This document shows positions 10,877 to 21,780 of a stretch of DNA of 64,000 bases, piece by piece. The first letter of the stretch is position 1. Each line of letters begins with the position of its first letter. Source of the stretch: Trichobilharzia regenti. Lineage: Eukaryota > Platyhelminthes > Trematoda > Strigeidida > Schistosomatidae. The stretch is taken from positions 1-64,000 of the forward strand of contig CALYDD020000354.1 of the NCBI GenBank assembly GCA_944472135.2, written 5' to 3'. The notes under the pieces are model-generated. The model saw nothing but the letters and a program-made list of their open reading frames with translations, was not told where the DNA came from and searched no databases. The position numbers and the translations under genes are program-made.

Positions 10877-11140
10877 ACGATCAGAATCACCCAATCAAAA
10901 GTATTCCGGTCATCCTCGTGGAAATCCCAGAAGGATAGTTCACCAGATGGCAAAGACTCGAGTGAGCTCCTACGTCTTTTCACTGTGTGTTAGCCATGCT
11001 CGAGACTCTTTACCGGCAGATGGAGCTACGGAACCATATGTGGAGAGCTTTAAACGAAGGTTGGACAATCATGCAGCCATACAACGACTGCGTCCAAATG
11101 GTCCATCCCCTTTATATCTCATACACCATCAATGAGTAAA
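10876..11140 (+). pseudogene. C-terminal end of the L2-like reverse transcriptase
   Basis: The frame reads 'RVSSYVFSLCVSHARDSLPA', then 'VESFKRRLDNHAA', which fits the usual LINE ending R...FS.RVv.aWNsLP..Vv.a.sv.sFKrrLD. It continues the frame broken by the SINE. Stops shortly after mark the old end of the protein, and the 3' untranslated part is not delimited. Confidence 0.75.
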
Positions 11141-11149
11141 CATCCGAAT

Positions 11150-11870
11150 TAATCGATATACTTCTATGCAAAAGAGAAGTTTACTGAATACTATGAAGCT
11201 TTACCGTTCAATCAAGAAATCAAACTGATTTACACTAGCTCGTGAGAACGGTATTGGATACGTCATTGCGTATCCAATTTTGGAGCGTATGTTATAATAT
11301 CAGGATTTATCGTAGCGGCTGTCATAACATTGAATGAATAACTCCAGTAAGTTTTCTTTGGTCACGTTGTATTAATGCACGCCTGAGTGAAGTTAAAGTA
11401 TAATAGCCAAAGTTAGAACCTTTGAAAATCTGACCTTCATGAACCACTCAGACTTAGGGCACGCTGTGAAACACAATTCCAAACTAAAACATGCCTACCT
11501 TTGAGGAATTTGATGAGAGTAGATACAGCAATCTACTTATTCTCTAGGTGCTGTTTCTGTATATCCCTACTGTTAGGTAGGGATAAGGCTTTTGAGAACA
11601 CCGTTCATGTCTAGGGCTCAGGTTAGGTTAAACTAATTTCTGTGAACGAATTCGTTCATGAGGTAGTTTCGTTTTAGGCTGCAAAAGTTAAGAGTCAGTT
11701 TCAAAGGTTATGCGACTTCGGAAAGGGTGAACAATGGACACCAAAATCTAATGACCTTGATCTGATGAAGATAGCTCAGCATTACAAATAATAATAAGAA
11801 GAGGAATAATTTATTCTTATATTTTGTACCTGAGGGAGGCCAGTTAACTGGCATTATCAATATGATAAAT
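11150..11870. other. No recognised gene
   Basis: Unique-looking AT-rich sequence between the L2-like LINE and the target duplication of the plus-strand RTE. No coding signal is seen. Confidence 0.4.
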
Positions 11871-11892
11871 TACATATACGATAGATTATTAT

Positions 11893-12177
11893 TTCGCGCG
11901 CTTTTCGACTATTACGCTACATTTTGCTCATTAATAAAAACTCTTATTACTCTAAAATTTTATGCAAAGAGTTTGCGGAAATTATCACAATTATTAACCT
12001 TTCGAACACTGAATCCAAGAAATACAATCTTATTGACAGATAATACACATAACCCACTGTTTGGATTTGTGGAATTTTTAAACATAAACACATCTATAAT
12101 TGTATATATTGTTGGATTTATATGTTCAAGTTGCTCCAAGTCAGTGAGTTTATGGTTAAGATATCATTTTAGTTAAC
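11893..12177 (+). other. RTE leader with a shared open frame of unknown meaning
   Basis: A frame of about 90 codons from about 11,895 to the stop at 12,174-12,176 lies in the 5' leader. The minus-strand RTE has the same frame (about 35,350-35,073) ending at the same residues, with only a few amino-acid changes. It has no motif I recognise and lacks a shared start codon at the element boundary. It could be a small extra protein or chance openness in a leader of similar age. Confidence 0.4.
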
Positions 12178-12301
12178 TGTACTGAACTATATTGCATGTT
12201 GTCTTATTGTATAGTTGTCGTCGCTTTTTGCCCTTTTTTCTGTGAACTGTTTCCTTTGTTGATGTTGTTCTCATTGTTTGTCCGTTATTTTCTGATTTTG
12301 A

Positions 12302-12330
12302 GGGGAGCAACCCAAAAAGTTGCTTCTCTC
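12302..12330 (+). promoter_or_regulatory. Leader hairpin upstream of the RTE coding region
   Basis: The arms ggggagcaac and gttgcttctc pair over ten positions (two G-T pairs) around a ccaaaaa loop. The minus-strand RTE keeps the hairpin at about 34,921-34,950 with one mismatch. Its place about 90 nt before the start codon suggests a translation or RNA-packaging role, but this is inference. Confidence 0.45.
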
Positions 12331-12419
12331 TAAACTTTTACTTAATGCAATCATTCTTTTCTCAGGCGTGAGGCTAGCAACCCCACCCTGTAAACAAAAA
12401 TTGCTAAAGAAACTTCAGT

Positions 12420-15388
12420 ATGTTGAACCTCCTTGCACCAAAAGAAAAAGTCTGTGTAGGAACATGGAACGTCCGAGCTATGTACGAGACGGGAAAGCTG
12501 CCCAGATCGCCAACGAGATGAAAAGATACGGAATACAAGTGCTGGGAATATGTGAGAGCAGATGGAATGGGAGTGGACTCACCAAATTGTCAACAGGTGA
12601 ATCAGTGATCTACTCCGGTCACCCAGAAGATAACCACACGCACACCGAGGGCGTGGCTATCATGATGTCACCAACGGCAACGAAAGCCCTGATACAATGG
12701 GAGGCGATTTCGTCCAGGATAATGACCACTAGATTCAACTCCAAAGGAAGGAAAGTGTCAATAATCCAATGTTATGCACCCACAAATAACGCAGACCTTG
12801 AAAAGAAAGAAGAATTCTACAGACAACTACAGGCAGCAGTGGACAATACTCCAGCTGGCGACATGAAAATACTAATAGGAGACATGAACGCCAAACTGGG
12901 ACCAGACAACTCAGGAAGGGAACTCATCATGGGTAGAGAAGCTCTAGGAGAAATGAAGGAAAACTGAGAACTCTTCGCCGACTTCTGCGCCTTCAACGAA
13001 CTAGTGATTGTTGGCAGTGTAAACAAGCACAAAGATATCCACAAGGCTACATGGGTGTCACCAGATGGGCAAACCAAAAACCAAATCGACTTCATCTCAA
13101 TCTCAAGGAAGTGGAGGTACAGCCTAGTGAACACAAAAGCAAGAAGAGGAGTAGACGTTGGCTCAGACTACTATCTCGTACAAGGGACAATCCAAATCAA
13201 ATTAAAAGCTTTCAGGGAAACAGGAGCTGCAGATAGACCACAAGCCAAGTTCAACACTCAAAAGCTGAAGGACCAGGCTACAAAGGACATCTTCATTGCA
13301 AGCATAAAGGACAAAGCTGAGATACAAATCAACACCAGCGAAAAGGTCAACGTCGAAAAGCACTGGGACAACTTGAAAACGGTGTGGAGCCAAACCTGCA
13401 TAGAAATTCTAGGCAGAAAAAAGAGACAGGACAAACAGTGGCTCACTTTGGACACTTGGAAACTAATAGAAGAGAGAAGGACAGTGAAGCAAAAGATTAT
13501 CCAGTGCACTGACGAGCAACAAAAACAGGAGCTGAATGCAAGCCACAATACACTGAACAAAAGAGTGAAGAAAAGTGCCAGGGAAGACAAAAGAAAATAT
13601 TATGAAACCATGGCAAACGAAGCAGAACAAGCTGCAGGCAAAGGAGACCTCACCACACTCTACCAAACAACTAGGAACATTTCGGGCAAACGTTCGACAC
13701 AGATTAAGCCAATAAAGGACGACAATGGAAAGTCAATCACCAAAGAGGTGGTACAGAGAAAGCACTGGGTTGAACACTTCAAAAGACTTCTAAATCGTCC
13801 GCCACCTACAACACGCCCAACAATACCAACAACGGAAGCAGAACTACCAGTGAACACTGACCCCCCGACGAAATCAGAAGTCTTGAATGCAATCAAGATG
13901 CTTAAAGCTGGGAAAACACCGGGACCAGATGGAATCCCAGCAGAGGCTTTGAAAATAGACCCAGAGACAACAGCGGACTTGATGACGCCATAGCTGGAGA
14001 AGGTGTGGAAAGAGGGCAAAGTACCTGAGGATTGGAAGAACAGTTACTTATTCAAACTTCCAAAGAAAGGAGACTTAAGTCAATGTAAAAACTGGCGTGG
14101 AATTATGCTTCTGTCCATTCCAAGCAAGATACTAAGTCGCATCATCCTGGAGAGAATCAAACAAGCCCTAGATGAAAAACTTCGTCCGGAACAGGCTGGA
14201 TTCAGGAGAAACAAATCATGTATTGATCAAATCGCCACTCTACGGATCATCATTGAACAAAGCTTGGAATGGCAGTCACCTCTCTATCTCAACTTCATCG
14301 ACTTTGAAAAGGCCTTCGACAGCGTCGATCGAGAGGTCATTTGGAAACTACTTCGCTACTACGGGGTCCCATCGACAATTATACACCTCATCCAACAGTT
14401 ATACGACAATGCTACATGTCAAGTAATCCACAACGGGAAACTTACGGAAGCCTTCGAAGTGAGGACGGGAGTGAGGCAAGGCTGTCTATTATCGCCAATG
14501 ATCTTCCTGATTGCAATTGATTGGATAATGCGACAGACAACGGCAACCAACGAGGGAACAGGCATAAAATGGACTGACACAAAAGACTTGGAGGATCTGG
14601 ATTTCGCCGATGATATATGTCTGATTTCCCATAAACTGGAAGATATGCAAGTGAAAAGTAACAAGTTGGCAGAAGAAGCATCAAAGATAGGACTTCACGT
14701 GAACATAGATAAAACAGAGATAATGAAGATTCCTAGCCAACATCAACAACACCAACAGACCACAATAAGCATAAATGGGAAGAACCTGAAAGAAACAACC
14801 TCCTTCACCTACCTGGGAAGCATCGTCTCAACTACAGGTGGAACTGACGAGGACATCAAAGCCAGAATCGGAAAAGCAAGACAAGCTTTCATTACTCGCA
14901 AATCTGTGTGGAGGTCAACAGCAATCAGCATCAAAAATAAGATCCGGATTTTCAACTCCAATGTGAAGTCAGTGCTACTATACGGATCAGAGACTTGGCG
15001 AGTCATAAAGAGCATCTCAAACAAACTTCAAACCTTCATTAACAACTGTCTCCGCTCAATACTCAAGATCAGATGGCCAGAAAAGATCAGCAACAGGGAT
15101 CTCTGGGAGAGAACCAATCAGGAACCGATTGTGAAACAAATAGGCAGAAAGAAATGGAGATGGATTGGCCATACGCTGAGGAAACCATCAAGTGACATGA
15201 CTAGACAAGCCCTCGAGTGGAACCCGAAAGGGAGGCGGCGAGTTGGTCGTCCAAGGGTGACTTGGAGGAGGTCATGCGAGGAGGAGATGAAAGCATGTGG
15301 ACAGACCTGGAGCAGGGTGAAAAAGTTGTCAGAAAACCGAAGTCAATGGAGGTGCGCAGCTGAAGCCCTATGTTCCTCTAGGAACTAA
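12420..15388 (+). pseudogene. RTE endonuclease-reverse transcriptase, broken
   Basis: The start at 12,420 aligns with the start of the minus-strand copy. An AP-type endonuclease comes first ('CVGTWNVRAMYETGK', 'ICESRWNG', 'GDMNAKLG'), then a reverse transcriptase ('FIDFEKAFDSVDR', 'GVRQGCLLSPMIF', 'LDFADDICL') and the RTE-type C-terminus ('RKKWRWIGHTLRK', 'GRRRVGRPRVTWRR'). Breaks: a one-base deletion near 12,490, a TGA at 12,965-12,967 and a TAG at 13,991-13,993. The endonuclease motif SDH is SDY here, losing the catalytic His, while the minus-strand copy keeps SDH. From 14,003 to the end the frame is fully open. Confidence 0.92.
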
Positions 15389-15419
15389 AAGATACAATAA
15401 TAATAATACATATACGATA

Positions 15420-15680
15420 AGTTAGCATATTTCATAATAATAATAATAATAATAATTCATTTACATCACTGCCTTTGTAGGACACAGCAGTTGTACAGGC
15501 ATGGATAAGTACTATTTACATTTTGTTGCATCTGTTGGGTGTACACTCGATGTACAAGGATTCAGTAATCAATCTCTCTCCATCTACCTAGATTCCATTT
15601 TAGAATTTAAATCCTCTTCCACCCTATTGTGTGGTTGGGTGTTAATGTGTGAATTTCAATGGCTGAGCTATTTTCCAAAT
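15420..15680. repeat. (taa)n microsatellite and AT-rich flank
   Basis: A run of taa units at about 15,436-15,456 follows the RTE target duplication. The rest has no recognised feature and leads into repeat R1. Confidence 0.6.
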
Positions 15681-16800
15681 TACTTATCTTCTCGAGGTCA
15701 AAGGGTGCATCAATATTGCTGATAGATTGTTGAAGTTGGATTTTGCGAGTAATTATTCAGCGACAATCGTCTCTTAACTGTATGGTTAACTTGTGAAGCC
15801 TTCATTGTTCCCCCAACAAGACAAAGCCCTCAACGCATATCTCATTATCAGTAGGGCTGACTGATCTCCCAGCGAGTTTATCAACTTTCTCTCTCCCAAG
15901 GTTGAAGAGAAAGAAGACGTGAACAACATCAATAATCACTTATATCCGCGTGGCGGTTTGTCATCAAAGCTGTGACAATCATTATAATTACAAATACCTC
16001 TGAATGTACAACTTCTCTACTGAATCCGGATAGTTAAAGTTGTATAGAGTAAGCTTCTCAAAGATTCCGTATACAAATTATTGAATAAGAAAGAGACCTG
16101 TTAAATTACTGAAATAACTTTTAGTCAACTAGCTCAAGATAGTTTCAGTTGTACAAGGTAAGCTTTTAAAGAGTTCAGGATACAAATTACCGAATAAGAA
16201 AGTAACCAGTTTAATTTTTGTTGGCTTTAATTACAACAATGTTGTTTTTGCAAACGTGGTATGTTCAATAGTACGACGACAGTTTGTTAGTAATAAGGAT
16301 GTCAGCTAATGAATAATCATAATCAGTGATCGCCAGTGTAATTCGTGTAGTCTGTTTCCCCATTGTACCACTTTGTTGCTTTCATCACAGAAGTGTATGG
16401 CCTGGTTCATTCTGTGAGGTGAAATACTTATTATCATTCAGGACAAATTCCTGTGTCGTTTTGGATGTTCACAAATCACACAAACATTCTCATTAATCTC
16501 ATTTCACTGCACTTTGCTTCACTTCGATTCTCTTAACACAACTAGCAATGTGTTATTTCAGAACAGCGAAGAAGTGAATGATCACACTGAGTCGAAACGA
16601 AAAATCACCGGAGATGACTGTGAGATATGATGATATGATTTGAGGAAGTGACGAATCCACTCACATCACAGGCTTACAGTGAGAATACTGGTTCAATACA
16701 AAATGACAAATCACTCATCGCTTCCCATGAGCTGTACTCTAATACACTTCATTATTTTCGTCAGATATTTATCACACTGAGTATTGCATATAGATGTCTG
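15680..16800 (+). repeat. Dispersed repeat R1, copy 2
   Basis: It follows the same landmark order as the copy at 620-1,640 and contains an extra internal partial repeat: the block with 'tgtatagagtaagctt' and 'atacaaattattgaataag' appears twice, at about 16,030-16,090 and 16,150-16,205. Confidence 0.7.
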
Positions 16801-16839
16801 TAGCGTCTCTATTCTATTGGAGTGTTGCCCTATGTCTAC

Positions 16840-18480
16840 ATACTGCTGCTCCTAAGAAGATAGTAAGATTCAGCGAACACCAAGCTGAACACATTCCAAG
16901 GATATACCGCAGTAAGTTGAGTAATAATTTGAAACAATACTATTCCAAGAAGCATATATCACGACTTCACTCAGTTCACGCGTCGCATGAATCTGTCAGG
17001 CGTCTACGCCCACAAATGACCTCAATGAACAGCTTAGTACACCCAAAAGTACCTCCAATTTTGTGACCCCACCATACCTCTTGTAAAGAGAATGCGATCA
17101 ACAAGGGATTTCATTTTATTCCTTTACAACAAAGTAATCTGCAATCAGTCTGTCACCATCTGTGAACATTTCAGCGAGTGGTTTGCGAACTTTAGTTTAG
17201 AAAACCCCCTCATAGTGTGAAAATACAACCCGTACCACCTCCCGCTCAAAAGCATAGTGCTAACCAGTCAGTGGGTAGGACAAAAATTAGGAGCCTTAGA
17301 CCTTCTACCAGCATGGAATCAGATTCCCGCGCTTCAATAATATTCAAAAACAGTGCGTGTGACATTCTTCTCCTACTTCTTATGTTCAGCAAAATATCTA
17401 TGGACATTAGCAGTAACCCTGTTAAGTGGAAAAGTACCTTTAAAACTCCACATCACAAATCTGATGAAATGGAAAACACTCACACTTTACGCCTATAAAC
17501 ATAACTCCATTTCTCTCGTGACTCATTAGGTCCAACGTTACTTGTCACTTCGAATTTTTCAATTGCATCACCAGTAGTCACCAAGCACGTACACAAGGGA
17601 TTGCTATCTCATTTGAAATATCTAGGGTATTCGGAATGGTATTCTCTTTAAGAAATTGCACATGTGTGGAGTTCACAATCCATTATCTGACTGGTTTAAG
17701 TTATTTCTAGGTGACAGGGTACAAATAGCGAAATTCGGATCTCATCCCAGGCATATCAAGAATGGGTCAGTGCAGGGTGGCATGCTAGATAACTAACCTT
17801 ACTAAAATGTTTGCAGACTATCATTCCAGATTTCCTAGAATTCCACAGTACTGGGATTTCGGCGAACTCATGCACTGTCCAACACCCCCCCACATACACA
17901 CACACCACAAATGAGGCAGTGCTTGGTGGTATGCTAAGACTCCTTCTACTTACAGTTTTTACATTAACAGCGTTTATACCTGCCAAACATGAGTAAACCA
18001 TTCCTATATGCTGACGACCTCAAATTTGTTTACTCAAGTTACAGTCATGAATTGGACGGTATGGTCAGCAAAGTAGTAGGCTTGCAATATGATGTGCTGA
18101 AACCCGTATGAAGTTTAACATTGACAAATGCGGATGGATTTGGCTCGAAAACAGCAATCTTTACCTAACTCTTGAGGTAAATGTGCAAAAACTAGTCAAG
18201 CTCAACAAAGTAGTAGTTCTCAGTATCAGATACTCTAGTAACTTAACGTTCTCTGGATCAACTGATTATGCCAGACGTAAAATGCGAAGGCTCTTTGGAT
18301 GCATATCTCGCAATTCCTTCAGTTTCGAAACAAGGGTTTCTTCATACAAAATATGCATCCGACCTATTTTTGAATTCTGTCCGTTTAATCTTAATGAACT
18401 CCAACAGAATGACAAGCTTAAATTAGAGGGAGTGCAACATCAGTTTACTCAAGGAACACCTGGTTTAGAATGAGGTCTCG
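16840..18480 (+). pseudogene. Second L2/CR1-like reverse transcriptase remnant
   Basis: Frames in order give 'NPLSDWFKLFLGDRVQIAKF' and 'KNGSVQGG' at about 17,660-17,790 (normally W...fL..R.Q.V, SGVPQGs). 'FLYADDLKFVYSSY' near 18,000-18,045 keeps the catalytic YADD. Then come 'MKFNIDKC' at 18,108 and 'YKICIRPIFEFCPFN', 'LEGVQHQFTQGTPGL' before 18,473 (normally vRPilEyc, LE.vQR.fTk.i.GL). Before 17,660 the frame is harder to follow but plausibly holds the finger motifs. Stops and shifts are many. It may be a relative of the LINE at 7.2-11.1 kb. Confidence 0.7.
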
Positions 18481-18499
18481 ACTACACTGAGCATTTTAT

Positions 18500-18695
18500 T
18501 TATTTAATTTTTTTTATTTACAGCTTGATTCCACACTGTATTTTTGGTACAAGTATGGAATTTTCAGCATGGATATCGGTAGCCAAAGTTTTGCAGGCCG
18601 ACCATAGATATCAGGTGTGCGCCGGCGTGGGCTCGAACCCCGGCCCATGTGCATGGTCGGCAAGAGTCATAACCACTGTGCCACCGACGCACATT
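18500..18695 (-). mobile_element. tRNA-derived SINE with a CR1-like LINE tail
   Basis: On the minus strand an A-box-like block, tggcacagtgg (18,683-18,673), and a B box, ggttcgagccc (18,639-18,629), form a tRNA-type promoter. Downstream, about 18,566-18,515, the sequence carries 'tgctgaaaattcca', 'cttgtacca' and 'tggaatcaagc', then a (taaa)-like tail. The same blocks in the same order end the CR1-like LINEs at 46,545-46,595 and 55,850-55,900. That is the usual sign of a SINE that borrows the machinery of a partner LINE. No clear target duplication was found. No hammerhead is present. Confidence 0.75.
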
Positions 18696-18699
18696 GTGA

Positions 18700-19590
18700 C
18701 AGACAGAAAACAGAATCACTTTAGTAAAGGTGTCTTAAACTTAGCCTTAATTTCTACTACATGCTAACTAAGGCGTGATACCTACAACTTATTATATAGT
18801 CAGTAGAATAATAAGACCTCGTCTTCTCAACTCATATCAACTATAGGCACAACGTTTTCTTTCTTTTCCTTCTCTCTCTTTTACTTTTTTCTGTTATGTA
18901 ATGATTTGTTCCTTTCTTCCGTTTACGCCAGTAAATATGCAAGCATCTATCTTCTTTTCTAACACTTTTTAAACACTTTTCAAGTTTGGCTTAATTTTCA
19001 CTCGCGAATCTGCCGACCAATAATTAAATCTACCGCTGCCGTAAGTTACAATCTTAGATATCTTGGAAACCTCATTGTAGTAGAGCAATGTCAAATTTAC
19101 ATTCACATTAACTAAGTGGTGTAATTGAAGCGTAATGCATTTTCTCTCAATTTCAATCTCTCATACTCTCTCTCTCCCGTTATGTATCTGAATATGACCC
19201 GGAAAACATCCGCACCTGTCTCTCTGCATGAATAATTCAATGTTGTCTATTTGCTTATTACATCTCCCAATGTAATTTCAGAAGTTAATATATTCCTGTA
19301 TGTAGAGCATTCAGCTGACGAGGTTTGCCGAAATTTGATGCGTTCATTGATTCCTGCTTTATTAATTCTTGTCGCTTGTTCCAAATTTACATACTGTCCA
19401 TCTTCTTTTTAAATTAGTATACAGTCGTTTGAAATAGGCTACCAGCAAATGTTTGTTATTCGACCGTCCAAGCCAAATTGTGCAAATTGAAAAACCTTAT
19501 GTCACAAGCACCACACGAATCGCCTTAAAGCGTAGAGACTTGCAGTCTTCGCCTAAACCGAAATAGACCCCATTTTTGTCAAAGAATTTC
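18700..19590. other. No recognised gene
   Basis: Pyrimidine-rich stretches near 18,855-18,900 and 19,150-19,185. No motif is recognised. Confidence 0.4.
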
Positions 19591-19598
19591 AACCATAG

Positions 19599-20132
19599 TC
19601 AAACCGAATGGCTACAAATAGAATCATATTTATGAACAAACGTTGAAGCACTGAAAGACTCTCGTTCTATTAAATGAAATGTACCACATAAACACGTCAT
19701 AAGCCGTTGAATATGTGTTAATCCAGCGTCCAAACACAACGCCTGAGATAGTTCATCCCAAACTTTGTTCACAGTTAACAAAATGTCATTGCAAACAATA
19801 AATGTACACGACTCCAATAAAGCGCAAACGGTATAACTAACCGAATACACAATGTTGTATTCAAAGTAAAACCTTAGAGGAAATATTCTGCTCAACAATT
19901 TGATTATCACAAAATTAATACTATTTCGCCTTTGCTTCCAAGTTGAACGCAGTGTTTCGTCAACATATGTTAACTTCTTTTCACCCACTGCGGTCCTCTT
20001 TATTCTTCTTCGAGATTTTCCAAAATTTCTCATCCCTTCCATGCACAATGTATTCCACGTCAGCCTCTGAACTTTTCCCAACTCGTCAATTCCCATTCGG
20101 GTTCGATTAAATGGTCTGATGAGAGACACCAA
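19599..20132 (-). CDS. Unrecognised 177-codon open frame
   Basis: This is the longest open frame in the window with no retroelement signature. It starts 'MVSLIRPFNRTRMG', has a basic part ('KSRRRIKRTAVGEKK') and a hydrophobic middle, and ends 'HKYDSICSHSV'. I recognise no domain. It sits just beyond an inverted copy of repeat R1. Codon choice looks no different from the AT-rich surroundings, so it may be chance or part of an unrecognised old element. Confidence 0.2.
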   Translation of the reverse strand: MVSLIRPFNRTRMGIDELGKVQRLTWNTLCMEGMRNFGKSRRRIKRTAVGEKKLTYVDETLRSTWKQRRNSINFVIIKLLSRIFPLRFYFEYNIVYSVSYTVCALLESCTFIVCNDILLTVNKVWDELSQALCLDAGLTHIQRLMTCLCGTFHLIERESFSASTFVHKYDSICSHSV

Positions 20133-20169
20133 TAAACGACTACCTCTGAGTCCCTTCCATCATTCTCCG

Positions 20170-20700
20170 TTTTCTTCTACATATCTAATGAAAACAACTG
20201 ACTGGTACAAGGGAGAAACTGATTACAAGAATTACTCTCTTCTACGCAGACTGGTCATCATTGATTAGAAGTATTCTTTAGCTGGTGGCCTAATTACTAA
20301 AATCTGTCATCGTACTATTGAACGTGCTACGTTTGAAAAAGAAAAACATTGTTATAATTAAAGCTAGCAAAACTTTAAAAGTTCTTTTTCTGAATCAGTA
20401 ATTCCTACCCTAAATCTTTTAAAAGCTTACTTTATGCAAACTAAATTATCTAGATCTAGTATAGTAGCATTAGTTTCAGTATATTTAGTGGTAATAATGA
20501 GTGTCGCTGTCGCCGTAACAAACAGCCACAATGAATTCAGTGAGCTCTGATGATGGTTTCGTTTTCTTTCTCTTCTTCTTATCTGCAGAGATAGTCAGTA
20601 AACTGGTTAAGAGTTCCATCAGCCCACTTGTTATTGAGATATGCGGTGAGATCAACGCCTTAGGGGGGGGCAGTGAATGCTTCACAAGTGAACCATACAG
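20170..20700 (-). repeat. Dispersed repeat R1, inverted partial copy
   Basis: Reverse-oriented match to about 660-1,190, including the 'gaaaacaa' lysine-rich block and the 'aaattattgaa' region, but diverged and shortened. Confidence 0.65.
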
Positions 20701-21780
20701 TTAAAAGATGCCTGTCCTTCATCAAATGTTCACGAAATCCATCCATTTCCAGTATTCAAGCTTAGTTTCAAACTTCAATGAACCCTATAATTATTCTCCA
20801 CTTTTCTCACAGGTTTCATCTCTACTTCACCATTTCGACGCTTGCACATCACCTGTTGACTTATCTTTACCATTTGCTTTCTTCTTATTTCATCTCTAAT
20901 TTCATTTGAAATGTAAGTCAAAATGTGTACAAGCTCTTGAATGTTCAATGAGTATAACTTGATGAAAAAAAAAACAATAAGCAATTAAAAACTGCTTCAC
21001 TCTCTCACCCGTCCAATTGTTGAGCTACCACACTCTACAGAACAGGCTTTCATAGGTCACAGAAGATGATGTTTGCTTTGAATCTACTATAGTGCTTGTT
21101 ATCTCTCAACTTGTTATCTGGTGCGTCATCTGATTATTTAATTAAGTTTGTGTTATTCACTTTTAATACGAGAATTATTGTTTTACATGGATAATAATTC
21201 CTATGTTCATACTCAACTCATTTAATCATCATTAGGATTATTATAGAATCTCTCTAATGATAACTATGATTGTCTTGCATACGAAGGCTTAAGATGTCTC
21301 CAGATATTCCCTCGACCAGGCCATTTGTGACTGCCTACCTCACGTTAGTCGACGGAAATCTTCACTTGACTTGCTCACACCCTGTCATACTCCTTTCTTC
21401 CTCGTGTGCTTCTCCCAATATATTATTGACTGTACAACGCTGTGTTCGACTCAATGTGATTTCAGTGTCATTTCAACGTCGAAAGTGTATGCATTAATTC
21501 ATTCATGTGGATTTGAAGAATTCCTCATGTGTGGATGCACTTGGTTATATTGTTAACCCATTTAGTAGCCTTTTGTGTTCGAAAAGCAAGGAGAGTGAAA
21601 TATTTCATACTTCAAACGCCATTATACAGGAGGACGATGAAAATGTGAGACAATATTTGGTCTCATAATCGTCAGGCATGAGAGAGATTATTTTCCTTGT
21701 GACTCCACATTTATCCATACTTTTGTGAATACAATAACTCGCTGCCAGACAGGTCCACCTCATTTATTGTTGCATGATAT
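20700..21780. other. No recognised gene
   Basis: Lies between two inverted R1 copies. The frame at 21,270-21,497 has no motif. Possibly a diverged inverted part of the segmental duplication, but this was not resolved. Confidence 0.35.

Larger units (their letters stand above)
7196..11150 (+). mobile_element. Degenerate L2/CR1-like non-LTR retrotransposon
   Basis: Scattered frames in the right order outline one old LINE: endonuclease remains at 8.0-8.65 kb, reverse transcriptase at 9.1-9.95 kb, its thumb and C-terminus at 10.33-10.54 kb and again at 10.88-11.14 kb. The last two parts are separated by the hammerhead SINE, and the earlier parts by an RTE 3' end. Its left edge is set by the end of the segmental duplication near 7,195. 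Stops and frameshifts are frequent throughout. The exact clade (L2, CR1 or a relative) cannot be fixed by eye. Confidence 0.75.
11871..15419 (+). mobile_element. RTE-clade (SR2-like) non-LTR retrotransposon, full length but dead
   Basis: A 13-bp direct repeat, tacatatacgata, at 11,871-11,883 and 15,407-15,419 brackets about 3.5 kb of element (11,884-15,406). It has a roughly 530-nt leader, one coding region for endonuclease plus reverse transcriptase, and a short (taa)n tail, as in RTE elements. It is nearly collinear with the minus-strand copy at 31,841-35,352, and differences are sparse. The coding region carries a one-base deletion and two stops, so this copy cannot move by itself. Confidence 0.9.

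Noticed and set aside
13660..14019. Open frames antisense to the RTE coding region
   Set aside because: They mirror the codon pattern of the true coding strand and appear identically in both RTE copies, so they are shadows.
18618..18690. Functional tRNA gene on the minus strand
   Set aside because: Same reasoning: tRNA-derived promoter followed by a LINE-type tail.
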